Below are positions 16,691-25,793 of a stretch of DNA of 64,000 bases, piece after piece. Below the pieces are notes generated by a model. It was given only the letters and a program-made list of their open reading frames with translations, was not told the origin of the DNA and did no database searches. The translations under genes and the position numbers were made by a program. Positions within the stretch are counted from its first letter, which is position 1. Each line of letters starts with the position of its first letter. Origin of the DNA: DASYTH01 sp035762905. Its GTDB lineage: Bacteria > Actinomycetota > Actinomycetes > Mycobacteriales > Pseudonocardiaceae. The DNA lies in the NCBI RefSeq assembly GCF_035762905.1, contig NZ_DASUCC010000103.1, positions 22,566 to 86,565 of the forward strand. The letters run 5' to 3'.

Positions 16691-17377
16691 CTACTCCGGC
16701 TGGCGCAGGACGATCTCGTGGACGTGGGCGTCGCGGGTGGCGGTGACGGCGGTGTGCACGACCTCGGCGACCGATTCGGGGCGCAGGTAGCGCTCGGGTT
16801 GGTAGGGGGCGCCTTCGAAGTCGCGGACCGAGCGTTGCATGTCGGTGGCGGTGCGGCCGGGGTGGATGGAGGTGACCCGGAGTCCGTGCGGGGACTCTTC
16901 GGCGCGCAGGACGTCGGCGTAGGCGCGCAGGGCGAACTTGCTCGCCGCGTAGACCCCCCAGGTCGGGTTGGCGCGTAGGCCGGAACCCGAGTTGATCAGG
17001 ACCACGTGGCCGCGGGCGGCGCGCAGCGCCGGAAGCAGCAGCCGGGTCAGCTCGGCGACCGCGATCACGTTGACGGCGAACGTCTCGCGCCACTGGGCTT
17101 CGGTGGCGTCGGCCAGCGGACCGAGCCGGGCCACGCCCGCGGAGTGCACCAGCACGTCCAGCGGGGGCACGCTGGCGGCGGCCTCGGCAAGGGCCGCGGC
17201 ATCGGTCAGCTCGACCGGCCATGGCCGGGCCGAGGGCAACGCCGACGCGACCGCGGCCAGGGCGCCGGCGTCCCGGCCGCCGAGCAACAGATCATGGCTG
17301 CCGGCAAGGCGGTGCGCGATGGCGGCCCCGATGCCCCGGGACGCCCCGGTGACCAGAGCCAGTGGCCGGTCGGTCAT
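16691..17377 (-). CDS. short-chain dehydrogenase/reductase
   Basis: A 228-residue SDR, slightly short for the class. It has TGASRGIG near residue 10, Arg after the second strand (LLLGGRDAG), suggesting NADPH, HSAG in place of NAG, catalytic Ser in INSGSG and the YAASK pair. The start MTDRP is chosen because the first beta strand follows at once; an upstream in-frame start would add about 44 unstructured residues. The substrate is unknown. It is divergent from the peptidoglycan-binding/HExxH gene. Confidence 0.8.
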   Translation of the reverse strand: MTDRPLALVTGASRGIGAAIAHRLAGSHDLLLGGRDAGALAAVASALPSARPWPVELTDAAALAEAAASVPPLDVLVHSAGVARLGPLADATEAQWRETFAVNVIAVAELTRLLLPALRAARGHVVLINSGSGLRANPTWGVYAASKFALRAYADVLRAEESPHGLRVTSIHPGRTATDMQRSVRDFEGAPYQPERYLRPESVAEVVHTAVTATRDAHVHEIVLRQPE

Positions 17378-17511
17378 GCCGACACCGTAGACCGCGCACC
17401 GAGATCGGCCCCGCCGGCTGCCCGTTCGGGCGTACCGGGAGTGTCCGGCCCGGTTGGACAGTGGACCTACAGCGGCCGGGCCCGCGGCCACCGACGTCAA
17501 GGGGAACAACC

Positions 17512-18582
17512 ATGCCCACCACCCTGCGCCAGGGGTCGCACGGCCCCGAGGTCGAACGGCTCCAGCGACTGCTGCACGAGCGCGGCTACTACGGCGGCGC
17601 GATCGACGGCGACTTCGGCTGGCGCACCCATGTCGCGGTCACGAAGTACCAGGACGACGCCGGCCTGCGCAATGACGGGACGGTCGGCCCGGACACCTGG
17701 CGCAGCCTGGAAGGGCTCAGTGGCTCGCAGACCGGGCTGCGCGCCGACGAGCACGTCGACGACTACGTGGCCAGCGCCTACGGCACGATGCACAGCTCGA
17801 TGGCGCCGCGCGACCGGCTGGACCGGCTGATGAGCGCGGCGATCCAGGAGCTGACCGAGCTGGGCGTGCCGCAGCCGTCCTACGACTTCGACCCGGGCCT
17901 GTCCGGCACCAGCACGCTCGCCGAGTTCCGCTCCACCAACCAGTGGCACGTCGCGGTCAACCCGGACCAGTTCGCGGAGGCCTACGTCGAGACCCTCAAC
18001 GAGCAGCAGCTCGGCGAGGTGGCGAACACGATCTACCACGAGAGCCGGCACGCCGAGCTGACCTTCCGCGAGGCGCGGGCCCAGGCCGGGCTCGGGCAGG
18101 ACGCCGACGCGCTGGTGGCATCGATGAGCATTCCGCGCTATATCGCCGAATACGCGGTCGCCACCGCGATCACCCAGTCCACCGCGGACGGCGCGACCGA
18201 CGAGGCGCTGGCCGGCTACGAGAGCTTCTACGGCAGCGGCGCCGCGGAGACGCAGAACGTCTACAACAGCGGGCAGTACGAGCCGTACCGCCGGCTGCCC
18301 GAGGAGGCCGACGCGTTCGAGACCGGCCGCAACATCGAGGACCAGTGGCGCGAGTACGGCGGCATCCGCGGCTCGATCCGGCGCGGCGACACCGGCGAGC
18401 ACGTCAGCTACCTGCAGCGCGGGCTCACCCACACCGGCCACTACCACGGCACGATCGACGGCGACTTCGGCATCGCCACCGAGATGGCCGTGCAGGCCTT
18501 CCAGCGCGAGCACTCGCTGACCGACGACGGCGTGTGCGGCGAGAAGACCTGGGAGATGCTGGCCCGGGTCTACGCCGAGTAG
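17512..18582 (+). CDS. protein with HExxH domain between two peptidoglycan-binding domains
   Basis: A 356-residue protein with a symmetrical layout. Residues 5-66 form a PG_binding_1 domain (GPEVERLQRLL; YGGAIDGDFG; DGTVGPDTW), and residues 290-353 a second one with the same motifs. The central 200 residues contain TIYHESRHAELTF, a zinc-metalloprotease HExxH motif at 176-180, with further conserved-looking acidic and Tyr-rich stretches. There is no signal peptide or membrane segment, so export, if any, would be non-Sec. The ATG follows aggggaac. A cell-wall-acting enzyme, toxin or contractile-injection cargo are the alternatives. Confidence 0.7.
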   Translation: MPTTLRQGSHGPEVERLQRLLHERGYYGGAIDGDFGWRTHVAVTKYQDDAGLRNDGTVGPDTWRSLEGLSGSQTGLRADEHVDDYVASAYGTMHSSMAPRDRLDRLMSAAIQELTELGVPQPSYDFDPGLSGTSTLAEFRSTNQWHVAVNPDQFAEAYVETLNEQQLGEVANTIYHESRHAELTFREARAQAGLGQDADALVASMSIPRYIAEYAVATAITQSTADGATDEALAGYESFYGSGAAETQNVYNSGQYEPYRRLPEEADAFETGRNIEDQWREYGGIRGSIRRGDTGEHVSYLQRGLTHTGHYHGTIDGDFGIATEMAVQAFQREHSLTDDGVCGEKTWEMLARVYAE

Positions 18583-18596
18583 CTCGCCCGCCGGTC

Positions 18597-19421
18597 CTAG
18601 GAGGCCAGGGCCTCGACGAGGTCCGGCCGGGCCGGGGTGGTCGCCGGCTCGAGCCGGGGGTTGCTGGTGAGGATGTCGGTGTACAGCTCGCGCAGCCGGG
18701 GCTGCGGCGGCACGCCCAGTTCCTCGCGCAGCGCGGCGCGGTGCCGGTGGAAGGTGTCCAGAGCCTCGGCGCGCCGGCCGTTGCGGTGCAGGGCGAGCAT
18801 GAGCTGGGTGGCGAACACGTCGTTGGTGGGATGCCGGCAGACCAGCGCGGCCAGCTCGCTGATCAGCTCGTGGTGCCGGCCCAGCTGCAGGTCGGCCCAG
18901 ATGCGCTGGCCGAGCACCTCGAGCCGGGTGGCCTCCAGGTCCCGGATCGCCGGGTGCAGCAGGGGTCCGCGCACCACGTCCGGCAGGGCGAGGCCGCGCC
19001 ACATGTCCAGCGCGGCGCGCAGCTGCGCGGCGGCCAGCCGGTACTCCTCGCGGTCCAGCGTTGCGGCGCCCACCCGGGCCCGGTCGTGGAACACGTCCAG
19101 GTCCAGCTCGCCGGACCGCACCTCGAGGCGGTACGCGCGGTCCAGCGTGACCAGCCGCTGGCGCGGGGCACCGGGAGTCGGCCCGTCGCCCGGCCGGTCA
19201 CACAGCAGACGGCGCAACCGCATGATGTAGGAGTGCACCGACGCGACCGCGGTGGGCGTCGGGTTGCCGTCCCACAGCTCGTCCATGAACTGCCCCATGG
19301 ACACCACATGACCGGGGTTGAGCAGGAGCAGGGCGACCATCTGCCGTTGCTTGGGAGCGGACGGTGCCAGGTCGGCGCCCCGCTGGTGGACCGTGAGCGG
19401 TCCGAGCACATTGAACTCCAT
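18597..19421 (-). CDS. SARP-family transcriptional activator (BTAD domain)
   Basis: A 274-residue SARP regulator. The OmpR-like winged helix (about 1-95) has the typical start MEFNVLGPLTV, then PSAPKQRQMVALLLLNPGHVV, and the recognition region with SVHSYIMRLRRLL. The bacterial transcriptional activation domain follows (GELDLDVFHDR... to the C-terminus). ATG at 19421 is chosen for its ggagag site; an in-frame ATG 12 bases earlier is possible. It lies 17 bases after the VAO-type oxidase gene, so AraC regulator, oxidase and SARP form a small regulatory block. SARPs usually activate nearby antibiotic clusters. Confidence 0.85.
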   Translation of the reverse strand: MEFNVLGPLTVHQRGADLAPSAPKQRQMVALLLLNPGHVVSMGQFMDELWDGNPTPTAVASVHSYIMRLRRLLCDRPGDGPTPGAPRQRLVTLDRAYRLEVRSGELDLDVFHDRARVGAATLDREEYRLAAAQLRAALDMWRGLALPDVVRGPLLHPAIRDLEATRLEVLGQRIWADLQLGRHHELISELAALVCRHPTNDVFATQLMLALHRNGRRAEALDTFHRHRAALREELGVPPQPRLRELYTDILTSNPRLEPATTPARPDLVEALAS

Positions 19422-19438
19422 CACTCTCTCCATCACGC

Positions 19439-20944
19439 TCAGCTGTACCGACCCGGCGCGATCACGCCGTCCGGGTCGAGCATTTCCTTCAGTCGCCGAA
19501 CAAATCGCCGGGCGGCGGGATCCGGGCTGAGCCGGTCCATCCAGCCCGCGTGGTCCACGTCGAGCCGGTACGGGACGAAGCCCGCCTCGGTGAACAGCCC
19601 GTACATCAGTTCCAGGGCGCGGTGGGCGCGCTCCACCGACGGGGCGTCCGGCTCGAAGCGCATCGTCACCACGAAGTCGACCAGATCCGGACCGAGCAGG
19701 TTCTGCGTTGTGCCGCAACGGATCCCGCTGTTCTCGTGCACCCGGTCGAGCAGTTCGTGGGCGTGTGCGACGGCCGCGCCGGACAACGGCACCATGGGCA
19801 GGAAGAACAGGAACCCGCCGCCCCACCGGTCCACCTCCGCGCCCGGCCGGCGCATCTTCGCCCGGAACAGCACGTCGTCGGTGTCCGGCACGCCGGCGTA
19901 GCTCCGCTCGACCAGCGTGGCCACCTCGTGGTTGTCCCCACCGGGATCCGCGCTGTCGGTGTCGGAGATCTCCGAGAACAGCCCGGTTGCCGCCGCCTCG
20001 GCGGTGACCAGCGCGGACAGCGCGTCGACCGCCGCAGCGGTGCCCTCGACACAGACGTGCGCCAGGAACTTCCCCTCGGTGCCCCGGTACGGCCGGGCCG
20101 CGACCGGGTTGTACACCTTGGGAACCCCGCGCGCGAGACCCTGGGCCACCCAGCGGCGCAGCACGTCCATCACCGCGGCCAGGCGCTCCGGCGCGAAGTT
20201 GAGCCGCACCACCCGGACCGCCTCCGGCCTCGGCGGCAACCGAACCGCCGCCGCGGTCACCACGCCGAGGTTGGACTGCACGAACATGCCGAGCGGGTCC
20301 GGACCGAGACCGTGCGGGTAGACCGGCGCCGGCCGGTCCGGGTCGGGCCACCAGCCGACCCGGATCAGCTCTCCGTCCGGCAGCACGACTTCCAGCCCGA
20401 GCAGGTCGTCCACCCGCTGCGACCGGAGTCCGACGCCGCGGTCAAGCACGTTGCCGACCACGCTGGTGTGCATGGAGGAGGCGGTCAGGTTCACCGTCCG
20501 CTCGGTACCGAGCAACCGGTGCGCCAGCCGGCCCTGGGTCACCCCGGGCTCGACCACCGCCCAGCCACCGGTCAGGTCGATGCCGCGAATCCGGTCCAGA
20601 CCGCTCAGGTCGAGAACGACCGCGTTGTCCGTGGCCGGTTCGCGCGACCCGAGCCCCCAGTTGCGGCCGGTGCTCACCGGGTGCAGCGCGCCGGAATGCG
20701 GGGATGTGGCGAAGATCTCGATGACCTGACGCACCTCGTCGGCACCGCGCGGCCGGATCACACCGAGCACGTTCCGCGCGCGGAACCGGCCCACGTTCGG
20801 TCCGAGGCGCAGCGGTGCGGCATCCGGACTGATCACCCGGTCGGCACCCACCACGCGGGCGGCGGCGTCGAGCACGGACCGGTGCGTCCCACCATTCGCG
20901 ACCACCGCAAAGTTTTCGGCTTCGATCTGGTTGAGCACGTCCAT
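19439..20944 (-). CDS. FAD-linked oxidase of the VAO/4-cresol dehydrogenase type
   Basis: A 501-residue flavoprotein. The N-terminal FAD_binding_4 (PCMH) domain includes VIRPRGADEVRQVIEI, PVSTGRNWGLGSR, VVEPGVTQGRL and the SMHTSVVGNVLDRG stretch. The C-terminal half resembles the oxidase cap, ending LDPDGVIAPGRYS. This is closer to vanillyl-alcohol oxidase or 4-cresol dehydrogenase than to berberine-bridge enzymes, so oxidation of a phenolic or alkyl-aromatic compound is likely. It lies between an AraC gene and a SARP gene on the same strand. The actual substrate is unknown. Confidence 0.75.
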   Translation of the reverse strand: MDVLNQIEAENFAVVANGGTHRSVLDAAARVVGADRVISPDAAPLRLGPNVGRFRARNVLGVIRPRGADEVRQVIEIFATSPHSGALHPVSTGRNWGLGSREPATDNAVVLDLSGLDRIRGIDLTGGWAVVEPGVTQGRLAHRLLGTERTVNLTASSMHTSVVGNVLDRGVGLRSQRVDDLLGLEVVLPDGELIRVGWWPDPDRPAPVYPHGLGPDPLGMFVQSNLGVVTAAAVRLPPRPEAVRVVRLNFAPERLAAVMDVLRRWVAQGLARGVPKVYNPVAARPYRGTEGKFLAHVCVEGTAAAVDALSALVTAEAAATGLFSEISDTDSADPGGDNHEVATLVERSYAGVPDTDDVLFRAKMRRPGAEVDRWGGGFLFFLPMVPLSGAAVAHAHELLDRVHENSGIRCGTTQNLLGPDLVDFVVTMRFEPDAPSVERAHRALELMYGLFTEAGFVPYRLDVDHAGWMDRLSPDPAARRFVRRLKEMLDPDGVIAPGRYS

Positions 20945-21045
20945 CGGGGCACCTCCACTGACCTCACGGTAGAACGGCGAAGATGCCTGGGGTGCCGGTA
21001 AAGCGCATGTGCTGTGCGCAATTCGCGCATCGGGACCGGACGCGC

Positions 21046-22065
21046 TCAGCCGCAGCAGTCCGGCAGCACACTGTGCGGGTCGGCAATCTCGGTGCCGTGC
21101 TGGCGCAACTTGCGGAAATCCCGCGGGGTCAACCCGTACCGCTGCCGGAACAGCCGGCTGATCTGGGATCCGTCCACCAGGCCCCAGCGCTCGCCGAGGG
21201 CGGCGACGGTCAGGTGGTCGTTGGCGGGGTTGTTCAGGTCGGCGAGCAGACCGGCGAGCCGCTCGTCCCGGATCCACCTGGCCGGGCTGGCGCCCTGCGC
21301 GGCGAAGAGAACCTGCAGGTAGCGCAGGGAGACGTTGTGCCGTTTGGCGAGCATGGCCGGGCTGAGCGCGGGGTCGCTCAGGTTCTCCCGCGCGAAGGTC
21401 TGCACCCGTAGCATCAGCATCTGGCGCGCCGCAAGGGGATCGTGATCCGCGCCACTGCGCAACCGGTCGGCGAACAGCGTGGTGATGAGCCCGCCGATGG
21501 TGGCGCCCAGCGGCTCGGCCACCACCGGATCCCAGTTCTCCAGCTGCGTTCCCAACGTCTCAAGGGTCTGACTGACCAGCACGGCAAGGCTCGCCGTGCT
21601 CGGCCACGGGTCGGCGGTCAGCTTGCTTGTGACACCGGGGTTCAGGCCGATCAGGCGGTGCGGGAAGCGCAGCGCAACCATCTGAAAGGGTTCGGGCATC
21701 TCGAGTGCGTACGAACGGCTGCTGTCGAACGTGACCACGTCGCCCGGAGTGACGACCGCGTGCCCGCCGTCCTGGCTGACCTCGGCCCGGCCCTGTAAAG
21801 GCGCTGTGACGTAGACATGGCCGTCGTCCTCCGAGGCCCGGCGGCGCGACAGGAATACCGCATGGGGATCAGCGGAGATCAGCGAAATCCGAAAGTTGCC
21901 GATTGCAGAGGTCAGTATCGTTCCGCTCGCAAACGCGTCCCGATCGACGGTCACCTGAAGCGCCTCGCCGCAGGCGTCTCGCACCTGCTCCCGCCACCTG
22001 TCGAAACGCCGATCTGGCCTGCCTGAATCCGTGGTGCGATTCTGCACGACCGATCGGCTGGCCAT
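21046..22065 (-). CDS. AraC family transcriptional regulator
   Basis: A 339-residue regulator. Residues 25-190 form an AraC-binding-like sensor domain (with GHVYVTAPLQGRAEVSQDG and TPGDVVTFDSSRSY). The last 100 residues are the two-helix-turn-helix AraC DNA-binding domain: LSPAMLAKRHNVSLRYLQVLF, then LTVAALGERWGLVDGSQISRLFRQRYG with TPRDFRKL. It lies upstream of the VAO-type oxidase and SARP genes on the same strand (101-base gap) and probably controls them. Activating ligand unknown. Confidence 0.85.
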   Translation of the reverse strand: MASRSVVQNRTTDSGRPDRRFDRWREQVRDACGEALQVTVDRDAFASGTILTSAIGNFRISLISADPHAVFLSRRRASEDDGHVYVTAPLQGRAEVSQDGGHAVVTPGDVVTFDSSRSYALEMPEPFQMVALRFPHRLIGLNPGVTSKLTADPWPSTASLAVLVSQTLETLGTQLENWDPVVAEPLGATIGGLITTLFADRLRSGADHDPLAARQMLMLRVQTFARENLSDPALSPAMLAKRHNVSLRYLQVLFAAQGASPARWIRDERLAGLLADLNNPANDHLTVAALGERWGLVDGSQISRLFRQRYGLTPRDFRKLRQHGTEIADPHSVLPDCCG

Positions 22066-22452
22066 AAGCTTCTACCCCCGCAATGCGACATTCCCGGTTT
22101 GCGCCTGCGTCAGAACTCGATCCTACGACGCTCACTCCGCGCTCGCTTGACACGCTACCCCGCGCCCTGTCCGATACGCTGGGTAGTGGCGTAGCATGGC
22201 CGACATGCGGCCTGCCACGCTGCGTGACGAAGTCGGGCGGGGCAGACGACGTGGACCGGTGCACAAATACGCAACTCCTCAAGCGCGTAATGACCAGTCC
22301 CGAGGGCTATACCAGAGATAGCCTCAAGTCGTGATTGAGACATCAGACCGCTCGTCACAATCGGCGGACTCGGTTGCCGGCGCCGGGGGGCCGGCCGGCA
22401 ACGGGCGCGACCGGCGCTCAGGCGTTACGCATGATTGCCGAGGTGAAACGCA
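22066..22452. other. 387-base divergent intergenic region
   Basis: The space between the AraC gene and the FAD/NAD(P)-binding gene is less GC-rich than the surroundings. It holds TTGACA at 22147 with a weak -10 candidate 17 bases later, and no convincing gene: the short open frames here on both strands lack ribosome sites and family features. It probably carries the divergent promoters and regulator binding sites of the left cluster boundary. Confidence 0.6.
22147..22175 (+). promoter_or_regulatory. candidate -35/-10 promoter
   Basis: TTGACA at 22147-22152 matches the main sigma -35 consensus exactly. The hexamer 17 bases on (tccgat, 22170-22175) matches TATAAT at only three positions, so the -10 is poor. 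It would drive the 22453 gene with a long leader. Confidence 0.3.
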
Positions 22453-24021
22453 ATGTCAACGCCTATGACCATCGGAGTAGTCGGAGGTGGTGCCTCCGCA
22501 GTGTGTCTACTCGACACATTGGCCGAGCGGAAGGATATGCCGCGCGGCCACATTACGGTCTTCGAACCGTCGTCCCATTTGTGGCGGGGCCGGCCCTACC
22601 AGGCCGATCTGGACGTCATTCGGGTCAACGCCCCACCCGGGGACATGTCGGTGCGTGCCGGGTCCCCGAACCACTTCCAGAACTGGCTCGACTCAACCGG
22701 AACCCGGTCCGGCCATTATGGCCGGTACTGGGATCCCTTGGCGGGCATGGCGTTCGTACCGCGTGGCGTGTACGGCGACTATCTCGAGCAGACCGCCCGC
22801 TCGGCCATGACCAGGCTGATCGACCGGGGCTGGCGGGTCGAACTGGTCCGCGACCGGGTACTGGACGCGGTACCCACGGCCGGCGGCCTGACCGTGACCA
22901 CCGAGCGCGGCCACATGTCCTATGTGGACTATGCGGTGCTCTGCTTCGGTGGCAACGGTCCGGAGGACCTGTACTCGCTGACCGGATCCAACCGGTACAT
23001 CGCCGATCCGTACCCGGCCATGCGAACCATGCGCGACATCCCGGCGGATGCCACCGTCGGCGTGATCGGCAGCGGGCTGACCGCCGTGGACATCGTCCGG
23101 GTGCTTGCCCGCTCCGGTCATCGCGGCCGGATCCGGTTGCTGTCCCGCCGGGGCGTGCTGCCCAGCGTGCGGCAGCGGCCGATTCCGCACGGGCTGCTGC
23201 ATTTCACCCCGGTCCGGTTCCGTGCGGCCGCCGCCCGCGGGGAGAACACCTCCCTTGCCGAGCTGACCGGCATCATGGGCGCCGAGCTGACCGCGGCCGG
23301 CGAGAACCCGGACACGGTCCACGCGGAGATCACCGCGGTGGAGCGGGAGGAACCGGCCACCCGGCTGCGCCGCCAGCTCGCCGGCGTCACGTCGCGCCGG
23401 ATGGGCCTGCGGATCCTGCAGCAGGCGGTACCGGAGGCCGGGCCGGACGTATGGCCGCTGCTGCCGGACGCCGAGCAGGACCGGGTGCTGGACCGGCACC
23501 ACCGCACGATGATGAGCCTGTGCTGCCCGATGTCCCCGGCCAGCGCCCAGGTGCTGCTCGGCCTGATCCGCTCCGGGCAGCTGGAGCTGGTACGCGACCT
23601 GCGCGACATCGAGGTCAAGGGCGACCGGTTCACCGTGCACACCGCGACCGGTGCGCTGCGGGCCGACTACGTGATCAACGCGGTGAACTGCCGGCTGCGT
23701 AGTCATCCCGCGGGCGCGACACCGCTGATCCGGTCGCTGGTGGCGGCCGACCTGGCCGAGCCGCACCCGCACGGCGGGGTGCGGGTCGAGCGGGCCACCA
23801 GCCGGCTGACCGTGCGGAACCGGCCGGACAGCCGGCTGCACGCGCTCGGCGACCCGGCGGCCGGCTCGCTGTTCTTCACGTTCGGCATCCAGTCGCTTGT
23901 GGACCGGTCGGTGGACATCGTCGGCTCGATCCGCACCGACCTGGCGTCCCGGGCCAGCCGGCTGACCAACGTGCGCGTGCTGCGCCGCCGGTACGCCGAA
24001 CCGGTGCAGCTGTCCGCGTGA
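22453..24021 (+). CDS. FAD/NAD(P)-binding protein (PF13454-type)
   Basis: A 522-residue flavoprotein. The N-terminal FAD motif is VVGGGASAV (about 9-17). The early block GRPYQADLDVIRVNAPPGDMS is typical of the NAD_binding_9 group, and a second nucleotide motif, GVIGSGLTAVD, occurs near residue 203. The C-terminal third has a LHALGDPAAGSLFFTFG block. Related proteins accompany natural-product and amino-acid N-oxidation pathways, but no reaction can be assigned. It is followed by aldolase-like, prephenate dehydrogenase-like and SARP genes on the same strand, a probable operon. Confidence 0.75.
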   Translation: MSTPMTIGVVGGGASAVCLLDTLAERKDMPRGHITVFEPSSHLWRGRPYQADLDVIRVNAPPGDMSVRAGSPNHFQNWLDSTGTRSGHYGRYWDPLAGMAFVPRGVYGDYLEQTARSAMTRLIDRGWRVELVRDRVLDAVPTAGGLTVTTERGHMSYVDYAVLCFGGNGPEDLYSLTGSNRYIADPYPAMRTMRDIPADATVGVIGSGLTAVDIVRVLARSGHRGRIRLLSRRGVLPSVRQRPIPHGLLHFTPVRFRAAAARGENTSLAELTGIMGAELTAAGENPDTVHAEITAVEREEPATRLRRQLAGVTSRRMGLRILQQAVPEAGPDVWPLLPDAEQDRVLDRHHRTMMSLCCPMSPASAQVLLGLIRSGQLELVRDLRDIEVKGDRFTVHTATGALRADYVINAVNCRLRSHPAGATPLIRSLVAADLAEPHPHGGVRVERATSRLTVRNRPDSRLHALGDPAAGSLFFTFGIQSLVDRSVDIVGSIRTDLASRASRLTNVRVLRRRYAEPVQLSA

Positions 24022-24046
24022 GTATCCACGAAGGGGAGATTCATCC

Positions 24047-24865
24047 GTGAGTGCAAGCACATTAGCCCAGCCGGAGCGGCCGGCGTACCTGGCCGACACG
24101 CACACCGGCCTGCCGATGCCGAGCCGCCCGGTCTTCGACGACCCGGCCGACGAACGGCGGCACCGCAAGCAGCGGCTGGCCGCGGCGCTGCGCCTGTTCG
24201 GCAAGTACGAGTTCGACGAGGGCATCTCCGGGCACATCTCGGTACGAGATCCGGAGCACCCGGACCGGTTCTGGGTCAACCCGTTCGGGGTCTCGTTCAA
24301 CCGGGTCAAGGTCCGCGACCTGATCTGCGTGGACCACACCGGCACCGTGGTCGACGGCAGGTTTCCGGTCAACCCCAGCGCGTTCGTCATCCACTCGGCG
24401 ATCCACCGGCGGACTCCGCGCGCCGACGCGGCCGCGCACGCACACACTCCACACGTACGCGCCCTCGGTTCGCTGCACCGGTTGCTCGAGCCGCTCGACC
24501 AGGAGTCCGCGGCGTTCTACCAGGACCAGGTGCTCTACACCGACTACCGGGGTCCGTCCATCTCCGCCGAGCAGGGCGAGGACATCGCCGAGAAACTCGG
24601 CGAACGGCGGGCGATCCTGTTGGCGCACCACGGTCTGATCACGGTCGGCGCCACCATCGAGGAGGCGGTGCACTGGTTTTTCAGCTACGACGGCTGCGCG
24701 CACACGCAGTTGCTGGCGATGGCGGCGGGCCGGCCGCGCGCGCTGCGTCCGGCACAGGCCAGGGCCGCCAAGGACGGCTTCGGCGACGAGCAGCTCGGCT
24801 GGTTCAGCTTCCAGCTGCGATATCAGGAGATCACCGAGGAACAGCCGGACCTGCTCGAGGAGTAG
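24047..24865 (+). CDS. class II aldolase/adducin family protein
   Basis: A 272-residue protein of the class II aldolase fold. The N-terminal helical block KQRLAAALRLFGKYEFDEG is followed by ISGHISVRDPEHPDRFWVNPFG, the metal-binding AAHAHTPHVRAL (His131 and His133) and LLAHHGLITVG with the third His. The usual first-strand Glu is not evident in the expected place. A TTA codon (24062-24064) occurs near the start, suggesting bldA-type control. The GTG is preceded by aagggg. Whether it splits a C-C bond, decarboxylates or epimerises a sugar-like substrate is unknown. Confidence 0.8.
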   Translation: MSASTLAQPERPAYLADTHTGLPMPSRPVFDDPADERRHRKQRLAAALRLFGKYEFDEGISGHISVRDPEHPDRFWVNPFGVSFNRVKVRDLICVDHTGTVVDGRFPVNPSAFVIHSAIHRRTPRADAAAHAHTPHVRALGSLHRLLEPLDQESAAFYQDQVLYTDYRGPSISAEQGEDIAEKLGERRAILLAHHGLITVGATIEEAVHWFFSYDGCAHTQLLAMAAGRPRALRPAQARAAKDGFGDEQLGWFSFQLRYQEITEEQPDLLEE

Positions 24866-24899
24866 CCGGCACCCTCGGCGACGAGAGGGGTGCGGAGTC

Positions 24900-25793
24900 A
24901 TGGCGGAGCGCGACAGGCTGGCGACCGTGGCCGTGGTCGGGGTCGGCCTGATCGGCAGGTCGATCGCGTTCGCCTTACGAGCACAGGGAATCCGGGTGCT
25001 GCTCAGCGACAGCAACCGGCGGGCGGTGGACGACGCGGTGCGCCGGGGAGCCGGCGAGCGGCTGGCCGACACCACGTCGCCGGCCGACCTGTCGGTCATC
25101 GCGGTGCCGCCGGGCGCGGTGCCGAGCACGCTGCGGCACGCCCAGTCCCGCCGGATGGCCCCGGTGTACACCGACGTGTCGGGGGTCAAGGTGGCTCCGG
25201 TGCGGGCGGCCCGCGCGCTGGGCTGTGACCTGACCGCGTTCGTGCCCGGGCATCCGATCGCCGAGGAGACCGCACCGGCGCACGCCGCCCGGCCGGACCT
25301 GTTCCGCGGCCGCGGCTGGGTGCTGTGCCCGCAGGAGGACACCCGGTCCGACGCGGTCACCCTGGTGCGCCGGCTGATCGAGCTGTGCGGGGCGATCCCG
25401 GTGCTGATGGAGGCCGATACCCACGACCGGATCGCGGCGCTCATCTCGCACGTGCCGTACCTGGTGGCGAGCGCACTGGCCGGGTCGCTGGCCGACGCCC
25501 CGCCCGAGGTGCTCTGGCTGGGCAGCGCGGCCGGGCCGGACGTGACCGGTCCGGCGGCCGGCGATCCGGCCGTGGGCGCGGAGATCCTCAGCCAGAACGC
25601 CACCTGGGTGTCCAATGTGCTCTCCGACATCGCGGCCAACCTGGTCGACGTCTGCGCGGCACTGCAACTGGCCGGCGCGGGCGACGACTCCTTCCTCGGC
25701 GACGTGGCCGCACTGCTGCACCGCGGCCACACCGGCCGGCGCCGGCTGGCCGGCGCCGAACGTCCCCACGACGAAGACGGGAGCGAAGAATGA
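24900..25793 (+). CDS. prephenate dehydrogenase-like NAD(P)-dependent oxidoreductase
   Basis: A 297-residue protein with the TyrA fold: the nucleotide motif VVGVGLIGRSIA at residues 12-23, the strand LSVIAVPPGAVPSTL, YTDVSGVKVAPV, and PGHPIAEET, which corresponds to the conserved GHPMAG region of prephenate dehydrogenases. The later SHVPYLVASALA helix carries the family His. An in-frame TTA codon occurs at 24975. In natural-product clusters such enzymes act on prephenate or amino-deoxy-prephenate. It overlaps the SARP gene by ATGA. Confidence 0.8.
   Translation: MAERDRLATVAVVGVGLIGRSIAFALRAQGIRVLLSDSNRRAVDDAVRRGAGERLADTTSPADLSVIAVPPGAVPSTLRHAQSRRMAPVYTDVSGVKVAPVRAARALGCDLTAFVPGHPIAEETAPAHAARPDLFRGRGWVLCPQEDTRSDAVTLVRRLIELCGAIPVLMEADTHDRIAALISHVPYLVASALAGSLADAPPEVLWLGSAAGPDVTGPAAGDPAVGAEILSQNATWVSNVLSDIAANLVDVCAALQLAGAGDDSFLGDVAALLHRGHTGRRRLAGAERPHDEDGSEE

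Noticed and set aside
22083..22358. Short open frames on both strands between the AraC and FAD-protein genes
   Set aside because: No ribosome sites, no hydrophobic or family pattern, and irregular codon use; more likely promoter DNA.
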